DNA of 64,000 nucleotides from Actinomycetospora lutea (GCF_028737205.1 NZ_JAQZAL010000008.1:148448-212447); one strand, 5' to 3'. Shown: positions 35,230 through 45,198, counted from the first letter of the stretch. Numbers and translations are program-made. The notes: a model not told the origin generated them from the sequence alone.

Positions 35230-36761
35230 CCGGTCGTCGTCCGGACGCCGGGCAGCCCCGCCGGCGCGCCGTCGGTGATCAGCCGCTCCAGCGCGTCGGT
35301 GTCGAGGTTCTTCTCGACCAGGTCGCCGAGCAGGTCGAGCTGGGCGGCGCGCACGGCGGCGTAGGACACACCGGGCGCGGCGGCGAACTCCCGCCCGGCG
35401 GCCGCGGCGGCGCGGGCGAGCAGGCGCCGGCGCAGGGCGTCGTTCTCGAGCAGGCCGTGGGCGTGGGTGCCGAGCACGTGCCCGGCGTCCATGCCCTCCG
35501 GTCGGCCCTCGGGCGTCCCGTCGGCCAGGGTGACCAGCGGCGGACCGCTCCCCCGCAGCTCGCGCCCGTGGTGGATCTCGTAGAACGCCACCGGCTCGCC
35601 GAGCGCGGTGCCGCGCGGGGTGCCGAGGTGCTTGGCGACGTCGAAGGTCACCTCGACGTCGAGCAGCCCCAGCCCGTCGACCGTGCCGGGCGCGGCCTCG
35701 ACCCCGTGCGGGTCGTGGATGCGCCGGCCCAGCATCTGGTAGCCGCCGCAGACCCCGAGCACGGGCCGGCCCGCGCGGGCGTGCGCCACGACGGCGTCGG
35801 CCAGCCCGCTCGCGCGCAGCCAGGCCAGGTCGGCGACGGTCGTCTTGGAGCCGGGCAGCACGACGAGGTCGGCGTCGGCCAGGCGCGAGGGCTCGGTCAC
35901 CCACCGCACGGCCACCCCGGGCTCGCTGCTCAGCGCGTCGACGTCGGTGCCGTTGGAGACCCGCGGCAGGCGCACGACGGCGACGCGCAGCCAGTCCCGC
36001 CCGCGCGGCGGGGCCGGGCGCCCGACGACGCCGTCGGCGACGTGGCCCAGCGAGTCCTCGGCGTCGAGCCAGAGCTCGGGGCTCCAGGGCAGCACCCCGA
36101 GTGTCGGGCGCCCGGTCAGCGCGCGCAGCTGCTCGAGGCCGGGGGCGAGCAGGGCGGGGTCGCCGCGGAACTTGTTGACGATCCAGCCCGCGACCAGCGC
36201 CTGGTCGGCCGGCTCGAGGACGGCGAGCGTGCCGAACAGGTGCGCGAGCACCCCGCCGCGGTCGATGTCGCCGACCACGACCACCGGGAGGTCGGCCGCG
36301 CGCGCGAGGCCCATGTTGGCGATGTCGCTGGCCCGCAGGTTGATCTCCGCGGGCGACCCGGCGCCCTCGCAGACCACGACGTCGTGCGCCGCGCGCAGCT
36401 CGGCGAGGGTGTCGACGACGACCTCGAGCAGCGCCGCCTTGCGCTCCCGGTAGCTCGCCGCCGACACCGTCCCGTCGACGACCCCGCGCACCACCACCTG
36501 CGAGCTGCGGTCGCTGCCCGGCTTGAGCAGCACGGGGTTGAACAGCACGCTCGGGGCGAGCCCGCACGCCGCGGCCTGCAGCGCCTGCGCGCGCCCGATC
36601 TCCCCGCCGTCGGCGGTGACCACGCTGTTGTTGGACATGTTCTGCGCCTTGAACGGCGCCACGTCGACGCCGCGGCGGTGCAGCCAGCGGCAGATCCCGG
36701 CGACCAGGACGCTCTTGCCCGCGTCCGACGTCGTGCCCGCGACGAGCAGGGCGCCGGTCAT
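35208..36761 (-). CDS. cobQ: Cobyric acid synthase
   Basis: This 517-residue amidotransferase amidates carboxylates b, d, e and g of adenosylcobyrinic acid a,c-diamide. The P-loop-like [14 protein letters not shown] starts the synthetase domain; KAQNMSNNS and [17 protein letters not shown] motifs follow. The C-terminal glutaminase has nucleophile Cys in [12 protein letters not shown] and catalytic His in [12 protein letters not shown] at 36761 is chosen; an upstream in-frame start lacks family similarity. It is separated from the cobO-cobB group by about 10 kb. Confidence 0.96.
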   Translation of the reverse strand: MTGALLVAGTTSDAGKSVLVAGICRWLHRRGVDVAPFKAQNMSNNSVVTADGGEIGRAQALQAAACGLAPSVLFNPVLLKPGSDRSSQVVVRGVVDGTVSAASYRERKAALLEVVVDTLAELRAAHDVVVCEGAGSPAEINLRASDIANMGLARAADLPVVVVGDIDRGGVLAHLFGTLAVLEPADQALVAGWIVNKFRGDPALLAPGLEQLRALTGRPTLGVLPWSPELWLDAEDSLGHVADGVVGRPAPPRGRDWLRVAVVRLPRVSNGTDVDALSSEPGVAVRWVTEPSRLADADLVVLPGSKTTVADLAWLRASGLADAVVAHARAGRPVLGVCGGYQMLGRRIHDPHGVEAAPGTVDGLGLLDVEVTFDVAKHLGTPRGTALGEPVAFYEIHHGRELRGSGPPLVTLADGTPEGRPEGMDAGHVLGTHAHGLLENDALRRRLLARAAAAAGREFAAAPGVSYAAVRAAQLDLLGDLVEKNLDTDALERLITDGAPAGLPGVRTTTGQARATS

Positions 36762-36793
36762 CGATGGTCCGGCTCCGCTCCGCTCCGCGTCCG

Positions 36794-37276
36794 TCACCAG
36801 TCGGGGAGCCCCGCGAGCCCCGGCAGACCGTCGAGGGAGTGCTGGTTCTTCTCGGCGCGGTAGGTCCGCAGCCACTCCGGGCTGCGGCGCTCGGCCCACG
36901 AGTCGAGCAGCTCGCGGTCGCCCTCGAGCTCCATGCGCGGCACCGCGTACCCGCAGGCGTCGGCGACGCGGGTGACGTCGACGGTGACGACGCCGCGGGC
37001 CTCGGTGCGCCGGGACGCGAGCCCCATCGCGAACGGCTCGAGCGCCGCGTCGAACCCCGGCTCGCCGCGGGTCACCACCCGCCCGCGGCCGTGCAGGCGC
37101 ACGACGTTCGGCGTGCCGTCGAACGAGCAGAACATGACGCAGATGCGGCCGTTCTCGCGCAGGTGGGCGATCGTCTCCACACCGCTCGCGGTCATGTCCG
37201 TGCCGACGAAGAACACCGGCTGCGCGCCGATCCAGCGCGCCAGGCGGGGCTCGATGCGCTCGTCGACCGTGGCCAC
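36794..37276 (-). CDS. Pyridoxamine 5'-phosphate oxidase-family protein with an internal gap
   Basis: This 160-residue flavin split-barrel protein has the family features [30 protein letters not shown], the [10 protein letters not shown] motif and the C-terminal [12 protein letters not shown]. At about residue 28 the usual segment with the NVSPKG-like motif and the next strand is missing: PVFFVGTD joins directly to [12 protein letters not shown] near base 37200. About 30 residues are lost in frame. FMN or substrate binding may be affected. GTG at 37276 is used; a GTG at 37309 would overlap the upstream gene. Confidence 0.8.
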   Translation of the reverse strand: MATVDERIEPRLARWIGAQPVFFVGTDMTASGVETIAHLRENGRICVMFCSFDGTPNVVRLHGRGRVVTRGEPGFDAALEPFAMGLASRRTEARGVVTVDVTRVADACGYAVPRMELEGDRELLDSWAERRSPEWLRTYRAEKNQHSLDGLPGLAGLPDW

Positions 37277-37298
37277 GTCCGCAGTCTCGCAGCCCTGG

Positions 37299-37781
37299 TC
37301 ACGCGACACCGAGCTCCGGCCCGATCTCCAGGTCCACCAGCACGCCGCGGTCGCGGCCCTCGTCGACCGTCTTCGGGACCGCCGAGAGGTCCCGCGCGGT
37401 CAGCGCCACCACCCGCTCCCCCGGTGCGCGCTCGCGCACGGTCTCGGTGAGCAGCCGCAGCCGGTGGATGCGCCCGGTGGTCTCGAGGCCGTCGAGCGGG
37501 TCGACGACCAGCTCCCCGCGCAGGCGCACGGGACCCTCGACCGCGTGCGGGGCGTCCCACACGGCGCGGAAGCCGTCGCCGGCCAGCTCGACCGCGGGCC
37601 CGCGCGGGACGGCGCGCGCGGCGACGACGTCGGACCAGCCGGCGGGGCGCGGGAGGCGCTCGGCGCCGGCGGTGTGCTCGACGAACCGCAGGCGCCAGGT
37701 GCGGATCTGGCGGATCGACGCGAGCGGGCAGGCGCGGGCCCGGATCACCGCGGCGGGCAGCAGGATCGGCAGCGAGCGCAC
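37299..37781 (-). CDS. Conserved-looking hypothetical protein, 160 aa
   Basis: I do not recognise a family. The GTG start at 37781 gives a soluble product rich in Arg, Leu and Val, with beta-strand-like alternation (GFRAVWDAPHAVEGPVRLRGELVVDPLDG, seen as two halves). The frame is intact between the RibD-like and PPOX genes with 20-odd-base gaps on each side, so it is probably part of the same transcription unit. No signal peptide or membrane segment is seen. Confidence 0.65.
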   Translation of the reverse strand: MRSLPILLPAAVIRARACPLASIRQIRTWRLRFVEHTAGAERLPRPAGWSDVVAARAVPRGPAVELAGDGFRAVWDAPHAVEGPVRLRGELVVDPLDGLETTGRIHRLRLLTETVRERAPGERVVALTARDLSAVPKTVDEGRDRGVLVDLEIGPELGVA

Positions 37782-37804
37782 GGTGACACCCTGACCGACG
37801 GGCC

Positions 37805-38815
37805 TCAGCGGTGCCGGTTGGGCCGCCGCGCGAGCTCGGCGAACCCGGGGCACTCGACGACCTCCGCCCCGGCGGCCTCGAGGCGGGCGGCCCCCGACGG
37901 CGTCCCGACGAACAGCGGCGGCTCGCGCCACGCCATGACGACCCGGCCGATGCCGGCGTCGAGGATGTGCTGGGCGCACGTGACCGGCCGCGACGCCCGC
38001 TGGCCGCAGGGCTCCAGCGAGGTGTAGACCGTCGCGCCGGGGAGCCGCGGGTCGTCGCGGTCGACGTCGCGCAGGGCGACCTCCTCGGCGTGGTCGAGGA
38101 CGTCGTCGCGGCGGCTGTGCCCGGTCGCGAGCACGGTGCCGTCGGCGGCCACCACCACGCAGCCCACCGAGAACGCCGACGGCGAGGGCGGGCAGCGCTC
38201 GGCGAGCGAGCAGGCCTCCGCGAGCCACCGGGCGTCGGCGTCGCCGAAGCGGTAGCGCAGCAGCACGTCGGGGCCGACCGGGCGGGTCTCGACCAGGTGC
38301 GCCTCGTCCGGCGCGCCGGTGAAGCGCGGGCCGGCGCCGACGAGGCGCGGGGCCACCACGAGCTGCAGCTCGTCGACCACCCCGGCGCCGAGGAACTCCC
38401 GGTGCACGCCCGCCCCGCCCTCGACCATGAGGCGCACGACGCCGTGGCCCGCGAGCTGGTCGAGCACCTCGTGCGGGGTGCCGGCGAGCACCACGGTGTC
38501 GGCGACGTCACGCCCCTCGGTGAGCACGCGCGCAGCGGGGTCGAGGTCGTGCGCGGAGAGCACCACCCGCAGCGGCGAGGGCCCCAGGCCGCGGGCCACG
38601 CGGTCGGCGCGGCGGTCGTCCGAGCGCACGAGCAGGCGGGGGTCGTCGGCGCGCACGGTGCCCGCGCCGACGAGGATCGCGTCCACGCCGGCGCGTTCGG
38701 CGTCGACGCGGTCGAGGTCGGCGGGCCCGGAGAGCACGAGCCGCCGGGGCGACGCGTCGTCGAGGAAACCGTCGATCGACACCGCCGCCGAGGCGAGCAC
38801 GTGCGGGCGCTTCAT
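37805..38815 (-). CDS. RibD-like bifunctional reductase-deaminase with swapped domain order
   Basis: This 336-residue protein has a dihydrofolate-reductase-like RibD_C domain first (about 1-195; AVSIDGFLDD, VGAGTVRADDPRLLVR, LMVEGGAGVHREFL). A zinc deaminase domain follows (about 200-320) with HAEEVAL (zinc His and catalytic Glu) and LEPCGQRASRPVTC (zinc Cys pair). Classical RibD has the deaminase first. Riboflavin-pathway deamination and reduction of the pyrimidine intermediate is the family role, but a pterin or modified-nucleoside substrate is possible. It lies directly downstream of map. Confidence 0.85.
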   Translation of the reverse strand: MKRPHVLASAAVSIDGFLDDASPRRLVLSGPADLDRVDAERAGVDAILVGAGTVRADDPRLLVRSDDRRADRVARGLGPSPLRVVLSAHDLDPAARVLTEGRDVADTVVLAGTPHEVLDQLAGHGVVRLMVEGGAGVHREFLGAGVVDELQLVVAPRLVGAGPRFTGAPDEAHLVETRPVGPDVLLRYRFGDADARWLAEACSLAERCPPSPSAFSVGCVVVAADGTVLATGHSRRDDVLDHAEEVALRDVDRDDPRLPGATVYTSLEPCGQRASRPVTCAQHILDAGIGRVVMAWREPPLFVGTPSGAARLEAAGAEVVECPGFAELARRPNRHR

Positions 38816-38819
38816 CCGC

Positions 38820-39677
38820 TCACGGCAGCGTGAGGATCTCGCTGCCGGTGTCGGTGACGAGGATCGTGTGCTCGAACTGGGCGGTGTGGGACTTGTCCTT
38901 CGTCGTCACCGTCCACCCGTCGTCCCAGACGTCGTAGTCGACCGTGCCGCGGGTGATCATCGGTTCGATCGTGAAGGTCATCCCGGGCTCGAGCACCTCG
39001 TGCCGGTCCGGGTCGTCGTAGTGGACGACGACGAGCCCGGAGTGGAACGCCCGGCCGATGCCGTGGCCGGTGAAGTCGCGCACGACGCCGTAGCCGAAGC
39101 GGTTGGCGTAGGACTCGATGACCCGGCCGACGACGTTGAGCTCGCGGCCCGGCTTCACCGCCCGGATCGCGCGCATCGTCGCCTCGCGGGTGCGCTCGAC
39201 GAGCAAGCGGTCCTCCTCGTCGACGTCGCCGGCGAGGAACGTCGCGTTGGTGTCGCCGTGCACGCCGCCGACGAAGGCGGTGACGTCGATGTTGACGATG
39301 TCCCCGTCCTCGATGACCGTCGAGTCGGGGATGCCGTGGCAGATCACCTCGTTGATCGAGGTGCAGCACGACTTCGGGAAGCCGCGGTACCCCAGCGTCG
39401 AGGGGTACGCGTCGTGGTCGACGAGGAACTCGTGGATCACCCGGTCGACCTCGTCGGTGGTCGCGCCCGGCTCGACGGCCTCGCCGCCGACCTGCAGCGC
39501 CTGCGCGCCGATCCGGCCGGCGTACCGCATCGCCTCGATGGTCTCCGGCGTCTGCACCCAGGGCTCGGTGCTGCGCGTGGGGGCGGGCCTGCCCACGTAC
39601 TCGGGGCGGGGGATGTGCGGTGGCACCGGGCGCAGCGGCGTCTGCTCCCCGGGGCGCAGCGGAGCGCGAACCGGCAT
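38820..39677 (-). CDS. map: Methionine aminopeptidase, type I
   Basis: This 285-residue enzyme removes N-terminal Met from nascent proteins. The five metal ligands are visible: Asp in VNIDVTAF, Asp in HGDTNATF, His in GHGIGRAFH, Glu in TIEPMIT and Glu in QFEHTILV. The substrate His is in [11 protein letters not shown]. The N-terminal extension of about 40 residues has a Pro-rich segment ([18 protein letters not shown]), like mycobacterial MapB. ATG at 39677 is chosen over an upstream start that would add 29 non-conserved residues. Confidence 0.96.
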   Translation of the reverse strand: MPVRAPLRPGEQTPLRPVPPHIPRPEYVGRPAPTRSTEPWVQTPETIEAMRYAGRIGAQALQVGGEAVEPGATTDEVDRVIHEFLVDHDAYPSTLGYRGFPKSCCTSINEVICHGIPDSTVIEDGDIVNIDVTAFVGGVHGDTNATFLAGDVDEEDRLLVERTREATMRAIRAVKPGRELNVVGRVIESYANRFGYGVVRDFTGHGIGRAFHSGLVVVHYDDPDRHEVLEPGMTFTIEPMITRGTVDYDVWDDGWTVTTKDKSHTAQFEHTILVTDTGSEILTLP

Positions 39678-39726
39678 GACCCCAGCGTAGGCGTCCGGCC
39701 GACCGGGACGCCGCGGGCAGGCCCCG

Positions 39727-40110
39727 TCAGGCGCGGCGGCGGGCGCGCACGAGGCGTGCGACACCGCGCCAGCCGAGCACGAGCACGCCGAGGGACGCCG
39801 TCGCCACGAGCGCGAACGAGAGCGGCAGGCGCCCGGTGAGCGCGGCGCGCAGGACCAGGCCGACGACGACGGCGCCCGCCCACACCGCGAGGCCCGAGCG
39901 CCACGCCAGGGGGTCGCGCCACGTCCGGCCGGCGAGCGTGCCCACCGCCGCGCCCACCACGAACGGCGCCGCGGTGAGCAGCGTGCCGATGAGGTCCGCC
40001 AGGACGGACTCCGCGTGGCTCGCGCGCCCCAGGGCCGCGAACGCCAGGACGGCGGCGGCGTCGAGCGCCGACCAGACCGCCCGCCGCCGGGTCGTGGTGG
40101 GCGCGCTCAG
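39727..40110 (-). CDS. DUF3054 membrane protein
   Basis: The 127-codon frame encodes four hydrophobic segments in the DUF3054 layout: [21 protein letters not shown], the [19 protein letters not shown] helix, [18 protein letters not shown], and a final [16 protein letters not shown]. No ATG or GTG precedes the first helix in frame. A CTG at 40110 with GGGGG upstream is the best start; a GTG at 39960 would delete the first helices. It is 13 bases after the GNAT stop, so it is probably co-transcribed. Function unknown. Confidence 0.7.
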   Translation of the reverse strand: MSAPTTTRRRAVWSALDAAAVLAFAALGRASHAESVLADLIGTLLTAAPFVVGAAVGTLAGRTWRDPLAWRSGLAVWAGAVVVGLVLRAALTGRLPLSFALVATASLGVLVLGWRGVARLVRARRRA

Positions 40111-40123
40111 GACGACCCCCGCA

Positions 40124-40957
40124 TCAGAACAGCACCGTGGCGAACGAGCCGACCTGCTCGAACCCGATGCGCTCGTAGGCGCGCCGGGCCGGGGTGTTGA
40201 ACGCGTTGACGTAGAGGCTCGCCACCCGCGCGGCGCGCACGAGGTGGGCCACGACGGCGGCGGTGCCGGACTGGCCGAGGCCCCGGCCGCGCCAGTCCGG
40301 GTGTACCCACACGCCCTGGATCTGCCCGACGCGCGAGGACAGCGCGCCGATCTCGGCCTTGAACACGACCTCGCCCTGCTCGAAGCGCACGAACGCCCGC
40401 CCGGCGCCGATCAGCTCGGCGACGCGGGCCCGGTAGCCGGCGCCGCCGTCGCCCAGGCGCGGGTCGACACCGACCTCCTCGAGGAACATCGCGATCGCGG
40501 CGGGCAGGTAGCGCTCCAGCTCGTCGGGGCGGGCCTGCCGCACGGCCGGGTCGGGCTCGATCGCCGGCGCGACCGCGGTGGCCATCAGCGGCTGGTCGGC
40601 CCGGACCTCGCGGGCCGCGTCCCAGTACTCGCTGAGCTCCTCCCACAGCGGCAGCACCAGCTCGCGGCGCCCCACGAGCGAGGAGCAGTTGCGGCGCTGG
40701 CGGCGGGCGCGCTCGGCGAAGTGGCGCACCTCGGTGCGGTCGCCGCGCAGGGGCACCAGGTTGGCGCCGGAGAAGCACAGGCCGTCGAGGCGGCCCCCCA
40801 CGCCCCAGAGCTCACCACCCAGGCGCCACGGCTCGACCCCGACGGTCTCGACGCGGGACGCCACCATGCACGTCGCGACGGGGTCGGCGTCGAGGGCGCT
40901 TCGCACCTTCGACCGGTCCCGGTCGTCGAGCAGCCGCGCACCGGCGGTACGGAGCAC
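40124..40957 (-). CDS. DUF4081-GNAT acetyltransferase (Rv2867c-like)
   Basis: This is a 277-residue protein with an N-terminal DUF4081 domain (about 1-140) and a C-terminal GNAT fold. The acetyl-CoA loop is GVWVHPDWRGRGLGQSGTAAVV, and the late strand is SLYVNAFNTPARRAYERIGFEQVG. In mycobacteria the homologue follows gcpE (ispG) directly. Here a peptidase and a stress-protein gene are inserted between them. The acetylated substrate is not known. Confidence 0.9.
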   Translation of the reverse strand: MLRTAGARLLDDRDRSKVRSALDADPVATCMVASRVETVGVEPWRLGGELWGVGGRLDGLCFSGANLVPLRGDRTEVRHFAERARRQRRNCSSLVGRRELVLPLWEELSEYWDAAREVRADQPLMATAVAPAIEPDPAVRQARPDELERYLPAAIAMFLEEVGVDPRLGDGGAGYRARVAELIGAGRAFVRFEQGEVVFKAEIGALSSRVGQIQGVWVHPDWRGRGLGQSGTAAVVAHLVRAARVASLYVNAFNTPARRAYERIGFEQVGSFATVLF

Positions 40958-41009
40958 CCTCTCAGCCTGCCATGTCCCGGTGCGGAACTCCCAGCGGAGT
41001 CACGTGTCT

Positions 41010-43013
41010 CTACACGAGCGCCGGGCGTTCGTAGGGCCGGTGCAGGACGTGGTGGTCGAGGAACGCCCAGACCGTCCGGTACCAGAGCTTCGCGTCACCC
41101 GGCTGCAGCACCCAGTGGTTCTCGTCGGGGTAGTAGAGGAACTGGGACTCGACGCCGGAGCGCTGCAGGTCGTACCAGAGCCGCAGGCCCTCGGAGATCG
41201 GGACGCGGTAGTCCTTGTCACCGTGGATCACCAGGGTCGGCGTGGTGATCGCCTTGATGTGCCGGTGCGGCGAGTGGGCGTCGTAGCGGTCGCGCTCGTC
41301 GAGCGGGTCGCCCCACTCGCGGCGCCAGTGGAACGACGCGTCGGTGGTGCCCACGAAGCCGTCGAGGTGCCAGATGCTGGCGTGGGTGACGATCGCGGCG
41401 AAGCGGTCGGTGTGCCCGGCGATCCAGTTGGCCATGTAGCCGCCGAAGGAACCGCCCATGGCCGCCACGCGCGTCGCGTCGACGTCGTCGCGGGCCAGCG
41501 CGGCGTCGGTCACGGTCATCAGGTCGGTGTAGGGCAGGTCGCCCCAGGCCCCGGTGGCCGGGTCGAGGAACTGCTGGCCGTAGCCGGTGGACAGGCGCGG
41601 GTCGGGCAGGAGCACCGCCCACCCCCGGGCGGCCATCAGCCACGGGTTCCAGCGCCACGACCACGCGTTCCAGCTCGACAGCGGCCCCCCGTGGATCCAC
41701 AGCACCAGCGGTGCCGGCGCGCCGGCCGACGCGCCCCCGGGCAGCACGAGCCACGAGCGCAGCGCCGCGCCGTCGGCGGCCGTGGCGTGGACCTCGGTGA
41801 GCGTGCCGGGCAGCGGGTCGATCGCGGTCGGCCCGCGCAGCGCGACCGGCTCCTGGTCGGCGGCGTCCGGGTCGAGACGGACCGGCGTCGGCGGCGCATC
41901 GATGCCCGAGCGCAGGGCGAAGAGCGCCGACCCGTCGGCGGCCGCCACGACGTCGCCGTACGCGCCGGATGCGGTGAGGCGCGTGACGGACCCGTCGGCG
42001 ATCGACACCCGCAGGACCGGCGCGTGCCCGGCCTCGTTGACGACGACGTACACGACGTCGCCGGCCGGCGCCCCGGTGACGCCGCGGACCTGCCAGGCCT
42101 CCTCCGGCAGGACGTCGAGCTCGCGGCCGTCCTCCAGGGAACGGGCCCGCAGCGTGTGCGCCATGCCGCGACCGGGGCGGGGGTGGCGCTCGCGCACCCA
42201 CAGCAGCCAGCGGCCGTCGGGCGTGATCGTCGGCGCCTCGTGGTCGGCGCCGGGCTCGTCGCCGACGACGACCGTGCCGTCCGCGGTGTGCAGCTCGAGG
42301 CGGCGCCGCCACGACGCGGGGTCGGCCGGGTCGGGGACCTCGACGACCACCGCGACCGTGCGCCCGTCCGGGCTGATCGCGCTGCCGCCCAGGCGCTCGT
42401 CGGCGCCCGGGGCGACGTGCTCGGGCTCGCCGTACGCGGCGTCGGGATCCGCCGGGTCGGGCGGCGCGCAGCGCTGCAGGTGCGCCCGGCCGGGCCCGAG
42501 GTCGTGGTCCCAGAAGCGCACGGGGAAGTGGGTGTGCAGCCGCGCCGACACCCCGGCGCTCTCGCGGGCCTCCCGCTGCTCCTCGGCGTCCCCCTCGACC
42601 GGCTTCGGGGTGACCAGGGCGAGCGTGCCGGCGTCGCGGGCGACGGCGAAGCCGCTGACCCCGCCGGGGCGCTCGGCCACCGGCCGCGCCTCCCCGCCGG
42701 TCGCGGGCAGCAGCCAGAGGGCGGTGCGCTCCTCCTCGGGCTTCTCCGCGGTGGGGTCGGCGCGGCGGGAGGTGAACAGGAGGTCACCGTCGGGGGTGAA
42801 CGCGGCCGACGACTCGCCGGTCGACGAGCGGGTCAGCCGCCGCGGCGCGCGCTCCCCGCGCGGGTCGATCTCCCACAGCGCGGTGCCGTACTTCTTCCCG
42901 TCGGCCGAGAGCTCGGAGACCGTCGTGACGAGGCGCGATCCGTCCGGGGAGAGCGCGAGGCCCGCGCAACGGCGGGTGGCGGCGAAGGCGTCGAGATCGT
43001 CGAACGTGCTCAC
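41010..43013 (-). CDS. S9-family prolyl oligopeptidase-like peptidase
   Basis: This is a 667-residue cytoplasmic serine peptidase. The N-terminal beta-propeller (about 1-400) has repeated SPDG/TPDG blades. The C-terminal alpha/beta hydrolase has the nucleophile Ser in MGGSFGGYMANW, Asp in VIHGDKDYRVP and His in YYPDENHWVLQP, the order of dipeptidyl/acylaminoacyl peptidases. No signal peptide is present. GTG at 43013 is chosen (STFDDLDAF). Family members cleave short peptides or N-acylated residues; the substrate is unknown. Confidence 0.92.
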   Translation of the reverse strand: MSTFDDLDAFAATRRCAGLALSPDGSRLVTTVSELSADGKKYGTALWEIDPRGERAPRRLTRSSTGESSAAFTPDGDLLFTSRRADPTAEKPEEERTALWLLPATGGEARPVAERPGGVSGFAVARDAGTLALVTPKPVEGDAEEQREARESAGVSARLHTHFPVRFWDHDLGPGRAHLQRCAPPDPADPDAAYGEPEHVAPGADERLGGSAISPDGRTVAVVVEVPDPADPASWRRRLELHTADGTVVVGDEPGADHEAPTITPDGRWLLWVRERHPRPGRGMAHTLRARSLEDGRELDVLPEEAWQVRGVTGAPAGDVVYVVVNEAGHAPVLRVSIADGSVTRLTASGAYGDVVAAADGSALFALRSGIDAPPTPVRLDPDAADQEPVALRGPTAIDPLPGTLTEVHATAADGAALRSWLVLPGGASAGAPAPLVLWIHGGPLSSWNAWSWRWNPWLMAARGWAVLLPDPRLSTGYGQQFLDPATGAWGDLPYTDLMTVTDAALARDDVDATRVAAMGGSFGGYMANWIAGHTDRFAAIVTHASIWHLDGFVGTTDASFHWRREWGDPLDERDRYDAHSPHRHIKAITTPTLVIHGDKDYRVPISEGLRLWYDLQRSGVESQFLYYPDENHWVLQPGDAKLWYRTVWAFLDHHVLHRPYERPALV

Positions 43014-43137
43014 GCGCTCATCCGACCACGAGGTGTGTCGCCGCCGCTCGTGGAGTGCGCCCCACCGGCCCCTTGCCGATCGCCGCGTCCCTGAGCACGG
43101 TGGGGACGACGTCCTCGACGCGGAAGGGCGGGAAACC

Positions 43138-44022
43138 ATGGTCGACCGCACGACCCCGGCCACCGGTGTGCTCGCGGGGGTGGGCGGCAATCCCGCCACC
43201 CTGCGCGCCGTGCGGTGGGCCGCCCGCGAGGCCGACGTCCGCGGGCTGTCCCTCGACCTCGTCCAGGTGCTCCCGCCCTCGGGCCACGACCACGTGCTGC
43301 AGGAACCGTCGGGCCGCGCCCGCGCGCTCCTCGACCACGGGCGCCGGGTCGCCGCGGCGACCGCACCCGACGTCCCGGTCCGGGTCTCGGTCGTCACCGG
43401 TGTCGCCGGTCCCGCGCTGGTCCGCGTCGCCGAGCACGCCGAGCTCCTGGTGCTGGGCTCACGCTCGGCCCAGGGCGACCTCGACCTCACCGTGGGCCGG
43501 ATCGTCGCCCACGCGATCGGGCAGGCCTCCTGCCCGGTCGTCCTGGTCCCGCAGATGTGGGATCCGGACGCGGCGCACTCCGGAGGCGTGCTGGTGCGGG
43601 TCGACGGGAGCGAGGAGACCGTCGGGGCGGTGGCCTTCGCGGCCACCGTCGCCGACCGCTGGCACGCCCCGCTGACCCCGATCGCGGTGGCCTCGCGGCG
43701 CCGTTCCGAGGCCGACCAGAGGACACAGCACGAGGCGATCGCGGCGGCCGTCACGGGCCTCGCGGACCGCCATCCCGACGTCGCGCTGACCGAGGTCGTC
43801 GCCTGGGGGAACCCGACCGACGAGATCCTGCGCGCGGCCCGACGAGGGGCCCGCCTGATCGTCCTCAGCGCGCTCGGGCACCGGGCGCTCACCGCGTCGC
43901 TGCTCGGTTCCACGACCCAGGCGGTGATCCGTCTGGCCAGCTGCCCGGTGGCCGTGCTGCCCCCGCAGGTCGCGCGGAGCTGGGCGGGGCGTGCGGCCGG
44001 CCGGGTGGGTGAGCGCCGGTGA
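43138..44022 (+). CDS. Tandem-domain universal stress protein
   Basis: This 294-residue protein has two Usp domains (about 8-145 and 155-285). Each starts with a Gly-rich strand (VLAGVGGNPATLRAVRWAA, VLVRVDGSEETVGAVAFAA) and ends with CPVxxVP-type sequence (ASCPVVLVP, ASCPVAVLP). The ATP-binding GxxGx9GS motif is degraded in domain 1 (LGSRSAQGDLDLTVGRI) and partly kept in domain 2 (LSALGHRALTASLLGSTT). It is the only plus-strand gene in this stretch and splits the usual ispG-GNAT pair. ATG at 43138 follows GGAAGGGCGGG. Confidence 0.9.
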   Translation: MVDRTTPATGVLAGVGGNPATLRAVRWAAREADVRGLSLDLVQVLPPSGHDHVLQEPSGRARALLDHGRRVAAATAPDVPVRVSVVTGVAGPALVRVAEHAELLVLGSRSAQGDLDLTVGRIVAHAIGQASCPVVLVPQMWDPDAAHSGGVLVRVDGSEETVGAVAFAATVADRWHAPLTPIAVASRRRSEADQRTQHEAIAAAVTGLADRHPDVALTEVVAWGNPTDEILRAARRGARLIVLSALGHRALTASLLGSTTQAVIRLASCPVAVLPPQVARSWAGRAAGRVGERR

Positions 44023-44034
44023 GCGCTGCGGGGG

Positions 44035-45198
44035 TCAGCCGACGGTGACGGTCGGCGTGCCGCCCGCCTGGCCGCCCGCGAGCTCCTCCTCGCCGGCCTC
44101 CTCGGCGAGGCGCAGGGCCTCCTCGATGAGGGTCTCGACGATCTGGGCCTCGGGGACGGTCTTGATGACCTCGCCCTTGACGAAGATCTGGCCCTTGCCG
44201 TTGCCCGACGCCACGCCCAGGTCGGCGTCGCGGGCCTCGCCCGGGCCGTTGACGACGCAGCCCATCACCGCGACGCGCAGCGGCACCTCCATGCCCTCGA
44301 GGCCGGCGGTGACCTCGTCGGCGAGCTTGTAGACGTCCACCTGCGCGCGCCCGCAGGACGGGCAGGAGACGATCTCGAGCTTGCGGGGCCGGAGGTTGAG
44401 CGACTCGAGGATCGAGAGCCCGACGCGGACCTCCTCGATCGGCGGCGCCGAGAGGGACACGCGGATGGTGTCGCCGATGCCGCGGGAGAGCAGCGCGCCG
44501 AACGCGGTGGCGCTCTTGATCGTGCCCTGGAACGTCGGCCCGGCCTCGGTGACGCCGAGGTGCAGCGGGTAGTCGCACTGCTCGGCGAGCAGCTCGTAGG
44601 CGCGCACCATCGTCACCGGGTCGTGGTGCTTCACCGAGATCTTGATGTCGTGGAAGTCGTGCTCGGCGAAGAGCGAGGCCTCCCACAGCGCCGACTCGAC
44701 CAGCGCCTCGGGCGTGGCCTTGCCGTACTTCGCCATGATCCCGGGCTCGAGCGAGCCGGCGTTGACGCCGATGCGGATCGGGGTGCCGGCGGCCTTCGCG
44801 GCCGCGGCGATCTCGCCGACCTTGTCGTCGAAGCGCTTGATGTTGCCCGGGTTGACGCGCACCGCGGCGCAGCCGGCGTCGATCGCGGCGAACACGTACT
44901 TGGGCTGGAAGTGGATGTCGGCGATCACGGGGATGTTCGACTTCCTCGCGATCGCGGGCAGCGCCGCGGCGTCGTCGGCGGACGGCACGGCGACGCGGAC
45001 GATGTCGCAGCCGGCCGCGGTGAGCTCGGCGATCTGCTGCAGCGTCGCGTTGACGTCGCTGGTGAGCGTGGTGGTCATCGACTGCACCGACACCGGGTGG
45101 TCGCTGCCCACACCGACGCCGCCGACGTCGAGCTGGCGCGTCGTGCGGCGCGGGGCGAGCACCGGGGGTGCTTCGGGCAGACCGAGGTCGACGGTCAT
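44035..45198 (-). CDS. ispG: 4-hydroxy-3-methylbut-2-enyl-diphosphate synthase (IspG/GcpE)
   Basis: This 387-residue 4Fe-4S enzyme makes HMBPP from MEcPP, the penultimate MEP-pathway step. The cluster Cys residues are in [12 protein letters not shown] (two) and [12 protein letters not shown] (third), with the catalytic-type Glu nearby. The N-terminal TIM barrel holds [13 protein letters not shown] and [12 protein letters not shown] at 45198 has GAGGAG 4 bases upstream and matches the usual N-terminus, in preference to 45213. It is third in the dxr-rseP-ispG group. Confidence 0.97.
   Translation of the reverse strand: MTVDLGLPEAPPVLAPRRTTRQLDVGGVGVGSDHPVSVQSMTTTLTSDVNATLQQIAELTAAGCDIVRVAVPSADDAAALPAIARKSNIPVIADIHFQPKYVFAAIDAGCAAVRVNPGNIKRFDDKVGEIAAAAKAAGTPIRIGVNAGSLEPGIMAKYGKATPEALVESALWEASLFAEHDFHDIKISVKHHDPVTMVRAYELLAEQCDYPLHLGVTEAGPTFQGTIKSATAFGALLSRGIGDTIRVSLSAPPIEEVRVGLSILESLNLRPRKLEIVSCPSCGRAQVDVYKLADEVTAGLEGMEVPLRVAVMGCVVNGPGEARDADLGVASGNGKGQIFVKGEVIKTVPEAQIVETLIEEALRLAEEAGEEELAGGQAGGTPTVTVG

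Noticed and set aside
43108..43125. DosR-type box upstream of the stress protein gene
   Set aside because: GGAC-GAC-GTCC has a 3-bp centre, not the DosR spacing, and only one possible copy is seen.
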